Shown: positions 49,225-57,785 of the stretch, piece after piece
Layout: every line of letters starts with the position of its first letter
How positions within the stretch are numbered: position 1 is the stretch's first letter
Origin: Flavobacterium cellulosilyticum
Lineage (GTDB): Bacteria > Bacteroidota > Bacteroidia > Flavobacteriales > Flavobacteriaceae
DNA length: 64,000 nucleotides
Assembly (NCBI RefSeq): GCF_004349355.1
Contig: NZ_SMFK01000006.1
Span: forward strand, 1 to 64,000
Reading direction: 5' to 3'
The notes under the pieces: model-generated
Told to the model about the DNA's origin: nothing
The model's input: the letters and a program-made list of their open reading frames with translations, nothing else
Databases searched by the model: none
Made by a program: the position numbers and the translations under genes

Positions 49225-50340
49225 TTAAGGTTTTTTCTCCTCTGTTTTCAGGCCTTGGTTCCAAACTTTGATTTTATCAGAAGATTTTACTCCACTTATA
49301 ATTTCTACATAAATTCCATCACTTACTCCTAGAACAATATCTTTTCTCACGAATTTCTGAGCCGATGTTTCGACCTCTACATAAGGTTTTTGAGTTTTGG
49401 AATCAAATTGTATCAATGATTCTTTTACCGATAAAACTTCATCTGCTTTTTCTAAAATAATGGAGGCATTGGCACTTAATCCTGCTCTTATAAAAGTGTC
49501 ATCTCTATTAGTTAATTTGGCTTTAATTTCAAACTGGATAGCGCCGTTTTCTGTCTTGCCTTTTGGTGCAATATCCGTTAAAACACCATCAAATTTTTTG
49601 TTTTCAATGGCTCCAACTGTAATTTCGATTGGTAATTTTTCTTTTATTTTACCCACTTCGGATTCATCTATTTTTCCAATAAATATCATTTGACCAACAT
49701 CAGCAACACTCGCAATGGTTGTTCCTTCGTTGAAATTATTACTTTCAATCACTTGATTTCCTACTTTTACAGGCACTTCAAGCACCATTCCGTTCACTGT
49801 TGAACGTATTAAAGTATTGGCATAATTCCCTAGACTTGAACTTGTACCTGTTTTTACAATCTCATAACTTTGTTTGGATGCAGCATAATTTTGCTTGGCT
49901 TGTTTATACGCTAATTGTGTAGCATCGAAATCATTGGCAGAAATCACTCCTTTATCGAATAACGTTTTTTGTCTTTGGAATAATTTTTCTTGATTATCTA
50001 AAGCGATTTTTGTAGTTTGAACCTGATTTTGTGTATTGCTCAAATTCGAAATATTGGCAACTACTTTTATTTTAGCAATTAAATCTCCTGCTTTTATATT
50101 TTCCCCTGCTTTTATATAAACTGCTTCAATTATACCCGAAATATTGGGTTTAATAAGTACTTCTTCATCTGGAACAATGTTTCCAGTAGCGATGGTACTC
50201 TTGATAATTGTTTTAATTTCTGCTTTTTCTGTTTGAAAAACTATTGGAGATTCTTGGTTTTTAGCATACAAATAATACAAAGCCCCAAAAAAGGTCAATG
50301 CAATTAATATTAAAATTGTTACTGTAATTCCTTTTTTCAT
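49225..50340 (-). CDS. Periplasmic adaptor protein 1 (MacA-like)
   Basis: 371 residues. N-terminal transmembrane helix (about 4-24), lipoyl halves ('VLIKPNISGIIEAVYIKAGE', 'TLIRSTVNGMVLEVPVKVGN'), coiled-coil hairpin ('QEKLFQRQKTLFDKGVISAND'), beta-barrel domain ('MIFIGKIDESEVGKIKEKLP') and membrane-proximal part ('KDIVLGVSDGIYVEIISGVK'). Follows the two ABC permease genes by 41 bp and precedes TolC by 83 bp; the most natural MacA partner for this ABC pump. Confidence 0.93.
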   Translation of the reverse strand: MKKGITVTILILIALTFFGALYYLYAKNQESPIVFQTEKAEIKTIIKSTIATGNIVPDEEVLIKPNISGIIEAVYIKAGENIKAGDLIAKIKVVANISNLSNTQNQVQTTKIALDNQEKLFQRQKTLFDKGVISANDFDATQLAYKQAKQNYAASKQSYEIVKTGTSSSLGNYANTLIRSTVNGMVLEVPVKVGNQVIESNNFNEGTTIASVADVGQMIFIGKIDESEVGKIKEKLPIEITVGAIENKKFDGVLTDIAPKGKTENGAIQFEIKAKLTNRDDTFIRAGLSANASIILEKADEVLSVKESLIQFDSKTQKPYVEVETSAQKFVRKDIVLGVSDGIYVEIISGVKSSDKIKVWNQGLKTEEKKP

Positions 50341-50381
50341 AGTAATAATTATTTTATTCGATTTATATTTTGATTGATCTT

Positions 50382-51647
50382 TTATTCTGTTCTTAACGCA
50401 TCAACTGGTTTTACATTTATAGCGGTTTGAGCTGGAATAAAACCGGCTAATAAACCCGAACCTACTAATATAATTAACGCAAAGAAAACTACTGATAAAT
50501 CGACACTTGGATTGGCAAACATCGTCCCTTCGCTAGGCATTGAGTCTAAAATTTTGTTGACGAGTATCAAAACTCCCGTAGCAGTTCCAATTCCTAGCAT
50601 TCCCGCTGATATCGTTAAAAAGATAGCTTCTAATAAAATTTGAGAACGAATTGCAGCTGGCGTTGCTCCCAATGCTCTTCGAATTCCGATTTCTTTGGTA
50701 CGCTCTTTTACCACGATGAGCATTATATTTGAAATCCCAATTACACCCGAAAGCAATACCAATGTTCCTACAAAATAGGCTATAAATTTTAAAATAGTAA
50801 AGAGTCCCAATATTTTACTGAATTCTGCATACAAGTCAAAATTTCCTATAGCTCGTTCATCAGCAGGACTAATTATGTGTCTCTCTTTTACATATTCAAG
50901 AATTTTTGGTTTTAAATCGGTTATAGAGGCATTATCTTTTGCCGTAATAGCCATCCAACCTACTCTATCACCATAATTGAAAGATTGCTGAAAAGTAGTA
51001 AAGGGCATAAAGATATTCTTTTGAGCCTCTTCTGCATTGCCGTTATTATTTGATTTCGAATTATAAACACCAACCACCAAAAAATTTACACCGTTGACTT
51101 TAATGTAAGTTCCAATAACTTCCTCCCCTTTATTATATAATTCGGCAACTACACTTTTACCAATAACTGCAATTTTCCGTTTCAATTCAATATCTTGATA
51201 ATTAACAAATCGTCCTTTAATTATTTCCATGGACTCTTGTTTAACATATTCTGGATAATCACCATATACATTATAGGCAGCTGTTTTTGTCCCTCTAACT
51301 ACGTTGTTTACTCCATTATGACCTCCTAATTGGTTTCTTGGCGAAACATACAATAGATCTGGAAATTTATGCTTCAAAGCTGGAACATCATCATTATTAA
51401 AATTAAAAGGACGATTTTTAGGCAATCCTTTATAGGCTTTAGAAGTAGCTTGTGTCCACATAAACATGGTATTTGTTGCTATTCCTGAGAATCCTTTTTT
51501 CACACCGTTTTCCAATCCATTCCCTGCAGCGAGCAATATTACCAATATAAAGATTCCCCAAAAAACACCAAAGGCAGTTAATATCGTCCGAAACGTATTT
51601 GCCGTCAATGCTTCTAAAATCTCATTCCATTTATCTCTATCAAACAT
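50382..51647 (-). CDS. MacB-like ABC permease B
   Basis: 421 residues without an ATPase domain. An N-terminal transmembrane helix (about 18-42) precedes a large periplasmic MacB_PCD domain (about 45-265), then three C-terminal helices of the FtsX domain (about 285-410) with 'VVKERTKEIGIRRALGATPA', the coupling segment of this family. MacB-type transporters drive substrates from the periplasm through TolC by mechanotransmission. Paired with the homologous permease immediately upstream (2 bp gap), presumably as a heterodimer served by one ATPase. Confidence 0.93.
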   Translation of the reverse strand: MFDRDKWNEILEALTANTFRTILTAFGVFWGIFILVILLAAGNGLENGVKKGFSGIATNTMFMWTQATSKAYKGLPKNRPFNFNNDDVPALKHKFPDLLYVSPRNQLGGHNGVNNVVRGTKTAAYNVYGDYPEYVKQESMEIIKGRFVNYQDIELKRKIAVIGKSVVAELYNKGEEVIGTYIKVNGVNFLVVGVYNSKSNNNGNAEEAQKNIFMPFTTFQQSFNYGDRVGWMAITAKDNASITDLKPKILEYVKERHIISPADERAIGNFDLYAEFSKILGLFTILKFIAYFVGTLVLLSGVIGISNIMLIVVKERTKEIGIRRALGATPAAIRSQILLEAIFLTISAGMLGIGTATGVLILVNKILDSMPSEGTMFANPSVDLSVVFFALIILVGSGLLAGFIPAQTAINVKPVDALRTE

Positions 51648-51649
51648 AA

Positions 51650-52894
51650 TTATTCGTCTCTTAATGCTACAATAGGTTTAATTTTTGCTGCTCTATAAGC
51701 AGGGAAAAATCCGGCCAAAGCTCCTGAAAAAATTAATAATATCATTGTTGTTATTGCGGTACCAAAATCTACTTCAGGATTCAAAAAATAATCGCTTTTT
51801 ATGTTTGGCCCTACTAATTCTAAAAGCATTAAACTAGATAACAGTCCAATAAACCCCGCAATTGTGGTTATAAAAATAGATTCATGCAAAATCATTCCAA
51901 CTATTGATAAAGGTGATGCTCCCAATGCTTTTCGAATTCCAATTTCTTTGGTTCGTTCTTTTACAATGATCAACATAATATTACTTACCCCAACTACACC
52001 GGCGATTATGGTGCATATACCCACCCACCAAAAAAACAATCGGATATATAAATTCAAATCATAAAACTTCTTGACATTTTCAATTGTACTATTAATTCCT
52101 ATTGCGCTAGTATCATCAGGAGCAATCGTATTTTTACTTTTTAACATTTGACCCATTTGAGTGGTGAATTTCACAGATTCGGCTAATGCTTCTTGATAAG
52201 TGTCCGTTTTCTTCAAAATAAAAGACATATCACTAATTTTATCACCATCCCCAAAAACTTTTTGCACTGTAGTTCTAGGCAAATAAACTCTAGTTTCCTC
52301 TCGTTCTCCACCTGGATCAGTAAAAACGCCTACGACTTGAAAACTAACATTACTAATTGCTATCTGTTCGCCTATAGCATTACGATCTTTGAATAAATCC
52401 TGTTTTAGTTTCAGACCAATAACTCCTACTTTTGTATTATTTATTAAATCATTACTATTGATAAATCTACCATCAATGATACTCAATTTTTCAATGGTTT
52501 GATGATCTGGTGAAACACCCTGACAAGCATAGGTTCCGGTTTCCTTTCCGTAGACTATATTTCCATTCCAAATATTAAATTTTGCGCTTTTTTTGTCTAT
52601 TTGATCTTCAAATTTCTGCGTTGACAGTTCAAAATCATTATTACGAAGTTGTATCCGTCGTCCAGGATTCATCCCTTTATATTCTTTTGTTGTCGTTCCT
52701 GCCCAAAACCATATAACTCCTTCTGCATCATTGGCGAACTGTGCCGAAATTCCATTTTGAAGTCCTTTTCCAACTCCAAGAAGGATAACTAAAATAAAAA
52801 TACCAGAAGCCACAGAAATTCCCGTGAGGACGGTCCTCAACTTATTTTTGGCAATAGCCTCAAATATTTCCTGCCAGCGTTCTATATTAAACAT
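51650..52894 (-). CDS. MacB-like ABC permease A
   Basis: 414 residues, same layout as its downstream paralogue: TM helix (about 18-42), periplasmic domain (45-260), FtsX part with 'IVKERTKEIGIRKALGASPL'. Its start overlaps the ATPase gene end by 8 bp, a sign of translational coupling. The two permeases are clearly divergent in their periplasmic domains, so they are not a recent duplicate. Substrate (antibiotic, peptide, lipid or lipoprotein) cannot be inferred. Confidence 0.93.
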   Translation of the reverse strand: MFNIERWQEIFEAIAKNKLRTVLTGISVASGIFILVILLGVGKGLQNGISAQFANDAEGVIWFWAGTTTKEYKGMNPGRRIQLRNNDFELSTQKFEDQIDKKSAKFNIWNGNIVYGKETGTYACQGVSPDHQTIEKLSIIDGRFINSNDLINNTKVGVIGLKLKQDLFKDRNAIGEQIAISNVSFQVVGVFTDPGGEREETRVYLPRTTVQKVFGDGDKISDMSFILKKTDTYQEALAESVKFTTQMGQMLKSKNTIAPDDTSAIGINSTIENVKKFYDLNLYIRLFFWWVGICTIIAGVVGVSNIMLIIVKERTKEIGIRKALGASPLSIVGMILHESIFITTIAGFIGLLSSLMLLELVGPNIKSDYFLNPEVDFGTAITTMILLIFSGALAGFFPAYRAAKIKPIVALRDE

Positions 52895-53588
52895 AAGATG
52901 ATGCTCTCACTTGTTCTATTAATTTATCGTCTATTATAACTCCATCTTTTAGAACCACATTTCTTTTGCACATTGCGGCAATATCCGGTTCGTGGGTTAC
53001 AATCAAAATCGTTTTTCCTTCATCATTTATCCCTTGAATCAATTCCATTACTTCATAGGATGTTACCGTATCCAAAGCTCCTGTTGGCTCATCGGCCAAA
53101 AGCACTTTAGGGTTTGATGCCATCGCTCTAGCAATCGCAACACGTTGTTTTTGACCACCCGAAAGTTCATTAGGCAAATGATGTGAATGAGAGGACAATC
53201 CCACTTTTTCAAGATAACTCATCGCTATTTCGTTTCTTTCTTTTCTTTTTATTCCTTGATAATATAATGGCAATGCAACATTATCTAAAGCAGATTTATA
53301 ATTAATCAAATTGAAAGATTGGAATACAAATCCTAAAAATTGATTTCTATATTTTGAAGCAATGGTTTCATTTAAATTTTTTATGGGAATAGAATCGAGA
53401 TTATAATATCCAGAATCTGCTTCATCAAGAATTCCTAATATGTTGAGCAATGTAGATTTACCAGAACCAGACGAACCCATAATAGCAACTAACTCTCCTT
53501 CTTTGATATTGAAGTTAATTCCTTTGAGCACGTGTAATTCAGAATTTCCCATTTTATAGGATTTATGTAAGTCTTTAATCTCAATCAT
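52887..53588 (-). CDS. ABC transporter ATPase (MacB/LolD type)
   Basis: 233 residues. Walker A 'GSSGSGKSTLLNILG' (Lys44), Q-loop 'FVFQSFNLI', signature 'LSGGQKQRVAIARAMASNP', Walker B plus switch 'VLLADEPTGALD', H-loop 'ILIVTHEPDIA'. First gene of the operon ATPase-permease-permease-adaptor-TolC-adaptor; the stand-alone ATPase with two half-permeases is the split form of MacB. Divergent from the DUF4403 gene across 173 bp where the operon's promoter must lie. Confidence 0.95.
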   Translation of the reverse strand: MIEIKDLHKSYKMGNSELHVLKGINFNIKEGELVAIMGSSGSGKSTLLNILGILDEADSGYYNLDSIPIKNLNETIASKYRNQFLGFVFQSFNLINYKSALDNVALPLYYQGIKRKERNEIAMSYLEKVGLSSHSHHLPNELSGGQKQRVAIARAMASNPKVLLADEPTGALDTVTSYEVMELIQGINDEGKTILIVTHEPDIAAMCKRNVVLKDGVIIDDKLIEQVRASSYV

Positions 53589-53733
53589 ATCTATTTGAAT
53601 TTAAACACAATATTACTTATTTTGAAAAGAAAATTGTATTAAGAAATCGTTAATACTATTTTATCATATAATTTATAAGACTTCATCATCGTAAAAATGT
53701 TACAACTTAAGTTCGAAAATTGTGTTGTTTTAT

Positions 53734-53741
53734 TAATTTTG
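53734..53741 (+). promoter_or_regulatory. -7 promoter box (TAATTTTG) for the DUF4403 gene
   Basis: Matches TAnnTTTG, 20 bp before the ATG at 53762; TTG sequences upstream are at the wrong spacing. Confidence 0.45.
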
Positions 53742-53761
53742 CTTCATCTAAATAAAAAAAA

Positions 53762-55159
53762 ATGTCGAAATTAATTTCCATTCTGTTTGTTTCTTTTTTT
53801 ACGATTTTGATTGTAAGTTGTTCTTCTTCCAATAAAATAATGGCATTAAAACCTGAACCAGATGATGCCAGTCCATTAATATATGAAAATGAACCTTCAT
53901 TTATTAATTTGCCAATAATTGTCAAATTAAAAGATATAGAGAACCGTACTAATGGGCTATTAAATGGATTAATTTATGAAGACAACACCATTGAAGACGA
54001 CGACATTGAAATGAAAGTATGGAAATTAGCTCCTATTTCTATAACCAATGAGAACGGGAAAATAAAAACCGTATTACCTTTAAAGGCATTGATCAAATAT
54101 CGCATTGGGACAAAAACTTTAGGTGTTGAGTTGTATAACACCAAGGAATTCAACCTTAATGGAACGATTACTTTGATAAGCCATGTTGCTTTGACCAATT
54201 GGAAAGTAAACACTAAAACAGAATTTAAATCTTTAGATTGGAATGAAAGTCCAACCATGGTAGTTTTTGGAAAAAATGTTCCAGTAACGTATCTTATCAA
54301 TCCAACAATAAAACTTTTTAGAACTAAAATCGAAAAAAAAATAGATGATGCGATTGAAAAATCTATGGATTTCAAACCTAATGTTTTAACAGCATTAGAA
54401 AAAATATGCACTCCTTTTCTAATGAGCGAAGCCTATGAAAGTTGGTTGCAAATTGTTCCATTCGAAATTTACTCTACCGAAGCCAAACTTAAAAACGATA
54501 CGTTTTTAATGGATATGGGAATGAAATGCACTATGGAAACGGTAATAGGAAGTCAACCTAAATCAAAATTTGATGCTTCAAAAATAACCATAAAACCAGT
54601 GACAAGACTTCCAAATCAAATTACTGCAAATGTCGCTGCAGTTTCTACTTATGCAGAAGCATCAAAGATTATGACAAAGAATTTTTCAGGTCAAGAATTT
54701 ACTTCTGGTAGCAAAAAAATTACTGTTAAAAAAGTGACTATTTGGCATAAAGACGGCAAAATGATTATTGCCTTAGATGTTTTAGGAACTATAAACGGAA
54801 CAATTTATTTGACTGGTTTTCCACAATACAACGAACAAACAAAAGAATTGTATTTTGATAAATTAGACTATGTCTTGGACACCAAAAACAAACTAATGCG
54901 AACTGCTAATTGGTTAGCTCAAGGTTTAGCTTTAAGAAAAATTCAGGAAAATTGTCGTTATTCTATAATTCCTAATTTAGAAGAAGGAAAACAAAACATA
55001 TTGAAATACCTAAACAATTATTCGCCAATGCCAGGTGTATATATCAATGGTAAAACAGAAGATATTAAATTTCAAAAAATACAATTGACCAATAAAGCCA
55101 TTATTGCCTTTATAAAAATTAATGGAACTATTAGTGTAGCCGTAGATGGATTGAAGTAA
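53762..55159 (+). CDS. DUF4403 family lipoprotein
   Basis: 465 residues. Lipoprotein signal with lipobox 'TILIVSC' (Cys20 region), then one long domain of the DUF4403 family ('FINLPIIVKLKDIENRTNGL' near 60; 'VALTNWKVNTKTEFKSLDW'; 'SPMPGVYINGKTEDIKF' near the end). The alternating strand pattern resembles tubular lipid-binding (TULIP-like) proteins, but this is only an impression. Expected at the periplasmic side of an envelope membrane. Single-gene unit, divergent from the efflux operon; possible functional link unknown. Confidence 0.82.
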   Translation: MSKLISILFVSFFTILIVSCSSSNKIMALKPEPDDASPLIYENEPSFINLPIIVKLKDIENRTNGLLNGLIYEDNTIEDDDIEMKVWKLAPISITNENGKIKTVLPLKALIKYRIGTKTLGVELYNTKEFNLNGTITLISHVALTNWKVNTKTEFKSLDWNESPTMVVFGKNVPVTYLINPTIKLFRTKIEKKIDDAIEKSMDFKPNVLTALEKICTPFLMSEAYESWLQIVPFEIYSTEAKLKNDTFLMDMGMKCTMETVIGSQPKSKFDASKITIKPVTRLPNQITANVAAVSTYAEASKIMTKNFSGQEFTSGSKKITVKKVTIWHKDGKMIIALDVLGTINGTIYLTGFPQYNEQTKELYFDKLDYVLDTKNKLMRTANWLAQGLALRKIQENCRYSIIPNLEEGKQNILKYLNNYSPMPGVYINGKTEDIKFQKIQLTNKAIIAFIKINGTISVAVDGLK

Positions 55160-55214
55160 TTTCAGATTTCAGATGGTAGATTTCAAATAGAAATTCCCAA
55201 TGCATATGTTCTAC

Positions 55215-55466
55215 TTATTTTTTATTTTTTCTCATTCGGTATACAGCATAACCAATAACTCCAACAAGTAAATAGGGAACAACCATAAGGTAAATAATAC
55301 CGTCATTTACCGCTTGTGCTTGTGCTAGATTACTTTCACCGGACAAAGCTGCTCGACACATAGCGCATTGGGCGTTAGCTGAAAATTGTAAGAGCAAAAA
55401 ACATAGGACAAAAAATATATTTTTCCTTTGGACTTTCGCCTTTTGACTTTCGACTTTTTTAAACAT
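55215..55466 (-). CDS. Small membrane protein with a CxxC motif after its signal segment
   Basis: 83 residues. 'MFKKVESQKAKVQRKN' is a highly charged start encoded by a GAAAGTC-type microsatellite, followed by a hydrophobic signal segment ending 'FSANAQ', then 'CAMCRAALSG', and one transmembrane helix (about 55-76) with a basic tail. The start codon overlaps the DUF420 stop by 8 bp (ATGTTTAA), which supports both the start and translational coupling. The CxxC next to a SCO/oxidase-assembly operon suggests a redox or metal role, unproven. Last gene of the oxidase unit. Confidence 0.7.
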   Translation of the reverse strand: MFKKVESQKAKVQRKNIFFVLCFLLLQFSANAQCAMCRAALSGESNLAQAQAVNDGIIYLMVVPYLLVGVIGYAVYRMRKNKK

Positions 55467-55998
55467 AATAAGGAGATATCATTAAATAAACTACAACACC
55501 CGTAACGGCAACATACAACCAAATTGGAAAAGTGATTCTCGCAATTTTTTTATGTTGATCAAATTTTTCAGAAAGTGCTCGTACATAAGTTATCAAAACC
55601 AAAGGAATAACCGCAATAGAAAGTAAAATATGTGAAATTAAAATTATAAAGTAAACAAATTTTACGACTCCTTCTCCTCCAAACTTTGTTGAATCGGATG
55701 TCATATGATACGCTACATACATCACTAAAAAGGCAACTGACAGAGCAATTGCCGACGTCATTAATCGCTGGTGTAGTGCTTTGTTTCCATTTTTAATGGC
55801 AATCACGCCTGCAACTAAAACAATAGCTGTAATGCCATTTATTCCTGCATATATGGGTGGTAAAAAAGAAAGCGGTTCTACATTGAATCCAAAATCTTTT
55901 AGTTTAACACTAAAAAGTAGCGCTACGACAACTGGAATTAAAGTGGAAACTATTATTATTAATTTACTGTATTTTTGTTCTAATGAATTCTCTTTCAT
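55459..55998 (-). CDS. DUF420 membrane protein
   Basis: 179 residues, five predicted transmembrane helices ('LIIIVSTLIPVVVALLF', 'GINGITAIVLVAGVIAI', 'SAIALSVAFLVMYVAYH', 'VKFVYFIILISHILLSIA', 'WLYVAVTGVVVYLMI'). Conserved His in 'ALHQRLM', 'YVAYHM' and 'ISHILL' match the heme/copper-site-like histidines of the CtaM/DUF420 group, found beside caa3-type oxidase genes and required for oxidase assembly in some bacteria. Starts 2 bp after the SCO gene stop. Confidence 0.88.
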   Translation of the reverse strand: MKENSLEQKYSKLIIIVSTLIPVVVALLFSVKLKDFGFNVEPLSFLPPIYAGINGITAIVLVAGVIAIKNGNKALHQRLMTSAIALSVAFLVMYVAYHMTSDSTKFGGEGVVKFVYFIILISHILLSIAVIPLVLITYVRALSEKFDQHKKIARITFPIWLYVAVTGVVVYLMISPYYV

Positions 55999-56000
55999 TC

Positions 56001-56687
56001 TTATTCTTTTAATAAAATTGCAATATCCTGTTGAATGTCTCTCACCCCTTTTTTGTCTAAACCGTCATAATATAAAATAGGATTCCCATAATCATCTTTT
56101 CTACAACGTATGTTTCCATTTTTATCGATTAATGCAAACAAACCTGAATGTTCAAATCCTCCACGGGCTTTATTATTTTCGCCAGCATAAAGATTAAAAC
56201 CTTTGTTAGACAAATCAAATATATAGGTTTTATCACCAGTCAAGAAATTCCAATTTTCCGATTTCACTCCTAATAATTCTCGATGCGATTTTAAAACGGA
56301 AGGAGTATCATGTTCTGGATCAATAGAAATAGAAACAATTCCGAAATTAGGATTTCCAAAAAAAGTCTTTTCTATATCAAGCAAACTCAAGTTCATTTTA
56401 GGGCAAATTGTAGGACAAGTAGAAAAGAAAAATTCTAAAACATAAACTTTACCTTTATATGTTTCATTTGAAATCATCAAGTTGTCTTGGTTTTTCAATT
56501 CAAATTTTGGAGCAGGTCCAATTAGAATTAAATTCTTATCCGTTTTTGAAGAATTACTAACTTTATCTAAGCGATCCCCTTTTACGATTTCATTGTTTTG
56601 TATTCTATCGACTATTTTTGGAACAGCATAAATTCCAAAAATTAAAATGATAAATGAAATACCAATATAGGATTTGTTTTTAAGCAT
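56001..56687 (-). CDS. SCO1/SenC-family copper chaperone
   Basis: 228 residues. N-terminal membrane anchor (about 8-25), then a thioredoxin-like SCO domain: 'FFFSTCPTICPKMNL' with Cys91 and Cys95, and a distal His in 'GGFEHSGLFALID', the three copper ligands of the family. 'VSISIDPEHDTPSVLKSH' is the conserved central region. Delivers or reduces copper for the CuA site of cytochrome c oxidase. Within the oxidase operon, 11 bp after the Cys-less thioredoxin-like gene. Confidence 0.95.
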   Translation of the reverse strand: MLKNKSYIGISFIILIFGIYAVPKIVDRIQNNEIVKGDRLDKVSNSSKTDKNLILIGPAPKFELKNQDNLMISNETYKGKVYVLEFFFSTCPTICPKMNLSLLDIEKTFFGNPNFGIVSISIDPEHDTPSVLKSHRELLGVKSENWNFLTGDKTYIFDLSNKGFNLYAGENNKARGGFEHSGLFALIDKNGNIRCRKDDYGNPILYYDGLDKKGVRDIQQDIAILLKE

Positions 56688-56698
56688 TTTCTTTAGGT

Positions 56699-57340
56699 TT
56701 AAAGCTGTTTAGTAGCATTATGATTCTTCTTTAAGGCAGCACGGTATTCATATAAGATAACTCTAAAATCATCTAACATCTCATTACTTAATTCTGATGG
56801 ATGAAAAGTATCATACCCTTCTTTGTATCCTTTCTTTTCTTTTCTACCTCTTAAATTTCTTTCTTTATCAATAATATAAACTTTAGGTGTACCAAAATCA
56901 GAATCTAAATTCCCAACAAGTTTTAGTTGTTTATAATACGCTTCAATTTCTTCTGGCGAAGTAAACAAAAAGTGCCATTGGCTAACATCTGTGAAAGCCG
57001 ACAAAGCATCTACAATTTTCTGTGCATCGTTTTCAGTACCTAGAGGACAAATAACTACAAATTGTAAATCCTTGAAAGTATGGTATTGTTGGTATATCTT
57101 TTGATTTAAATTAAAAAAATTACCTCTATTTTTTAAAATATTAGTACCTGAAAAACCAAGAATAGTAATTTTATCGTTAAGACTTACTTTCTCATTTTGC
57201 AAAGACTTCCATTTACCAAAATCATTTACCTTAGGTGTAATTACTGGTAACTTTGTAAAACTATTGATTCCAGAGGCGAAAAAAAGATAAGCAACAATAG
57301 GCAATATAAAAAGAACAAAAAGAACTATGTTTTTTTTCAT
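56699..57340 (-). CDS. Thioredoxin-fold membrane protein lacking the redox cysteines
   Basis: 213 residues. N-terminal membrane anchor (about 5-23), then an apparent SCO/thioredoxin-like fold: 'KITILGFSGTNILKNRGNFF' stands where SCO has its CxxxC, 'LQFVVICPLGTENDAQK' for the second strand, and 'FGTPKVYIIDKERNLRGRK' for the cis-Pro strand and the conserved 'IDKxGxLR' end. Only one Cys remains (in 'VVICPLG'). It is therefore unlikely to bind copper or do disulfide chemistry, and may be a partner of the adjacent true SCO. Not a known named family to me. Confidence 0.65.
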   Translation of the reverse strand: MKKNIVLFVLFILPIVAYLFFASGINSFTKLPVITPKVNDFGKWKSLQNEKVSLNDKITILGFSGTNILKNRGNFFNLNQKIYQQYHTFKDLQFVVICPLGTENDAQKIVDALSAFTDVSQWHFLFTSPEEIEAYYKQLKLVGNLDSDFGTPKVYIIDKERNLRGRKEKKGYKEGYDTFHPSELSNEMLDDFRVILYEYRAALKKNHNATKQL

Positions 57341-57370
57341 TTTTAATGAAATTATTTTGGGTACAAAAAT

Positions 57371-57393
57371 AAAAAATCCCGAGGCTATCGGGA
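57371..57393 (-). terminator. Terminator-like hairpin after the subunit IV gene
   Basis: TCCCGA-GGCTA-TCGGGA; on the minus strand followed by six T. It lies inside the oxidase unit, so it may reduce expression of the downstream assembly genes. Confidence 0.8.
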
Positions 57394-57415
57394 CTTTTAT
57401 TGAATTAATATTTTG

Positions 57416-57766
57416 TTAAAAATTCCACTTAATAGTTGAATTTTTAAAAACACCAAAAATATAATGCGCTTCTGTTAAAAGAATAAAAAGCAAATAAATT
57501 ACTAAAAATATTAAAGGCCAAATTACCGCATTCCTAAGAGTTGAAGCTTCTCCTTCCATATGCATAAAAGCATATACTATATAATAAGCTTTTACCAATG
57601 TTAATATAATAAATAACCAGTTTAATAAATTCAAACCTAAGAAACTATTCAAGTGTAAAGCTTCTGGTTTTAAAATTCCAAAGAAAACCTCAACAATTGT
57701 TATTACGGATAAGATTCCGAAAACAGTCCAAATTCTTTTTGTGTTCGATACGTGTTCGTGTGACAT
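57416..57766 (-). CDS. Cytochrome c oxidase subunit IV (caa3/CyoD-like)
   Basis: 116 residues, three transmembrane helices ('IWTVFGILSVITIVEVFFGI', 'FLGLNLLNWLFIILTLVKAY', 'VIWPLIFLVIYLLFILL'), with 'YYIVYAFMHMEGEASTLRN', the usual link between helices 2 and 3 in CyoD/CtaF-type small subunits. Structural subunit of a heme-copper oxidase. 19 bp after the large subunit III gene. Confidence 0.9.
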   Translation of the reverse strand: MSHEHVSNTKRIWTVFGILSVITIVEVFFGILKPEALHLNSFLGLNLLNWLFIILTLVKAYYIVYAFMHMEGEASTLRNAVIWPLIFLVIYLLFILLTEAHYIFGVFKNSTIKWNF

Positions 57767-57785
57767 AATAATTACTTTTTGTAAA

